This document shows positions 63,193 through 64,000 of a stretch of DNA of 64,000 nucleotides, piece by piece. The stretch spans positions 1 to 64,000 of the forward strand of contig CAVSFO010000009.1 of assembly GCA_963727245.1 (NCBI GenBank), in the 5' to 3' direction. Under the pieces are notes generated by a model, which worked only from the letters and a program-made list of their open reading frames with translations, ran no database searches and had not been told where the DNA came from. Source of the stretch: JBKQVT01 sp963727245 (GTDB lineage Bacteria > Planctomycetota > Planctomycetia > Pirellulales > Thermoguttaceae). Numbering within the stretch: position 1 is the first letter of the stretch; every line of letters begins with the position of its first letter. A program made the translations under genes and the position numbers.

Positions 63193-64000
63193 AGCCCAGA
63201 CCGTAGAGTTCGTCCAAGGCCGCCAGCCGGGCCTGGGAGCCGATGGTCGTGTTCTCCTGGGCGTGCAAGGCAACGATCTGCGCACGCGCCGCGCGAAATT
63301 CATCGGCCGTGATCTTCCCCTGCTTGGCACGTTCCACGTCGCGGCGGATGTAGGAAACCACCTCGGCGACCTTGTCGGGCTGCGTCTGCGAAAGGACGGT
63401 GAAATAGCCGGGCGCGGGGCCGGTCATCTCGGCGGCCTGCACGTAGTAGACCAGGCCCGCCCCGCGCAACTCGTTGTGCAGCCAGCCGCTCGGATAGCCG
63501 TAGCCCGACATGATCGTCGTCAGCACGGTCATGGCGGCATGGTCCTTCTTGTCGAAGATGCTCGTCGAGGGGTAGCCCAGCATGATCATGCCGGTGTCCT
63601 TGCCGGTCTGCTTGTGATAGACGGCCGACTGCGGCAAGGCGTTGAGGCGATGGAAGTCGATGGCCGGCGCCGCGGCGCCGGGCGGAGACCGCCGAAGAGC
63701 CGCCGCGCCAGGGCCAGCGCCTCGTCCGGGTCGATGTCGCCGAAGATGGTGACGACCATGTTTTCGGGCACAAAATAGCGGGCGTGATACTCCGCTAGGG
63801 CCGCGGGCGTCAGGGCCCGGACCGACTCCGCCTTGCCCTCGGGGACCACGTGGTAGGGCGTGGCGGCGGGCAGGTGATCGGCGAACAACTCGGCGACCTC
63901 GGCCTGCGGATCGGCCGAGCGGTTGGCGATGGCCCCCAGGGCGAGCGACTGCAGCTTGGCGAATTCCTGCGCCGGAAACGCGGGATGCGTGAAGCACTCG
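63059..64000 (-). CDS. M16 (insulinase/pitrilysin) family peptidase, 3' part, frameshifted
   Basis: Only the C-terminal ~314 residues are in the window. The reading frame begins beyond the right edge (TECFTHPAFPAQEFAKLQSL) and shows the second M16-type domain: PYHVVPEGKAESVRALTPAA, LAEYHARYFVPENMVVTIFG, GMIMLGYPSTSIFDKKDHAA, GYGYPSGWLHNELRGAGLVY and QENTTIGSQARLAALDELYG. The zinc-binding HxxEH of the first domain would be further right. A frameshift near 63688 (GGCGCCGCGGCGCC) is probably a sequencing error. These proteins are usually secreted or periplasmic zinc peptidases. Its 3' end has been tandemly duplicated together with a palindromic repeat. Confidence 0.85.
   Translation of the reverse strand, partial: RVLHASRVSGAGIRQAAVARPGGHRQPLGRSAGRGRRVVRRSPARRHALPRGPRGQGGVGPGPDARGPSGVSRPLFCARKHGRHHLRRHRPGRGAGPGAAALRRSPPGAAAPAIDFHRLNALPQSAVYHKQTGKDTGMIMLGYPSTSIFDKKDHAAMTVLTTIMSGYGYPSGWLHNELRGAGLVYYVQAAEMTGPAPGYFTVLSQTQPDKVAEVVSYIRRDVERAKQGKITADEFRAARAQIVALHAQENTTIGSQARLAALDELYGLGYDYDKTFDRRIEAVTREDVIGVARKYLDKSLLVTTSPEGQPPGK

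Overview
The window is 64 kb of very GC-rich bacterial DNA that most likely comes from a planctomycete (Planctomycetota, perhaps near Pirellulales). Supporting signs are two membrane-anchored leucine-rich-repeat proteins of planctomycete type, a DUF1207 protein, a long operon of exported proteins (cyclase-like repeats, PQQ-type propeller, solute-binding protein), a TMTC-like glycosyltransferase with TPRs, and dense families of short palindromic repeats. No rRNA, tRNA or CRISPR array was seen. An unusually large number of well-conserved genes are broken by single frameshifts, often in G/C runs (about 35 breaks over some 19 genes). I read most of these as sequencing or assembly indels and annotate each gene as one locus with its breaks noted.

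Layout. 1-11.1 kb: a fragmented multi-pass membrane protein (minus) facing a ~2,900-residue cyclic beta-1,2-glucan synthase-like protein (plus). 11.1-18.1 kb: a decayed, repeat-rich stretch with MITE-like elements, an IS30 remnant and fragments of a TDT transporter, an FAD oxidoreductase and an ActB-type Fe-S protein, surrounding an apparently functional quinol nitric oxide reductase, an AlkA-like glycosylase and a DUF488 protein. 18.2-29.8 kb: an LRR protein, then a five-gene operon of exported or membrane proteins behind a good sigma-70-like promoter. 30-36.4 kb: DUF4239, DUF255 thioredoxin-fold protein, PanB, a small secreted protein with a dead paralogue, and GAPDH. 36.5-44.5 kb: the [FeFe]-hydrogenase maturation genes hydE, hydG, an aspartate ammonia-lyase and, after a toxin-antitoxin block, hydF; no hydrogenase structural gene is present. 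44.7-53.8 kb: small membrane and secreted proteins, queG, a dihydrouridine synthase overlapping zwf, HicAB, an orphan HigA-like antitoxin and a response regulator. 53.9-57.8 kb: glcD-glcE-glcF for glycolate oxidation. 58-64 kb: a TMTC-like protein, the second LRR protein, a DUF1207 protein and the 3' part of an M16 peptidase gene whose end is tandemly duplicated.

Taken together the genes suggest a flexible, possibly facultatively anaerobic bacterium: H-cluster assembly points to hydrogen metabolism, qNor to nitric oxide handling, and GAPDH, Zwf and GlcDEF to ordinary carbon metabolism. The best candidates for undescribed biology are the five-gene exported-protein operon and the split hyd cluster; the best-supported new DNA structures are the mobile palindromic elements, one of which has 12-bp terminal inverted repeats and an 8-bp target duplication.
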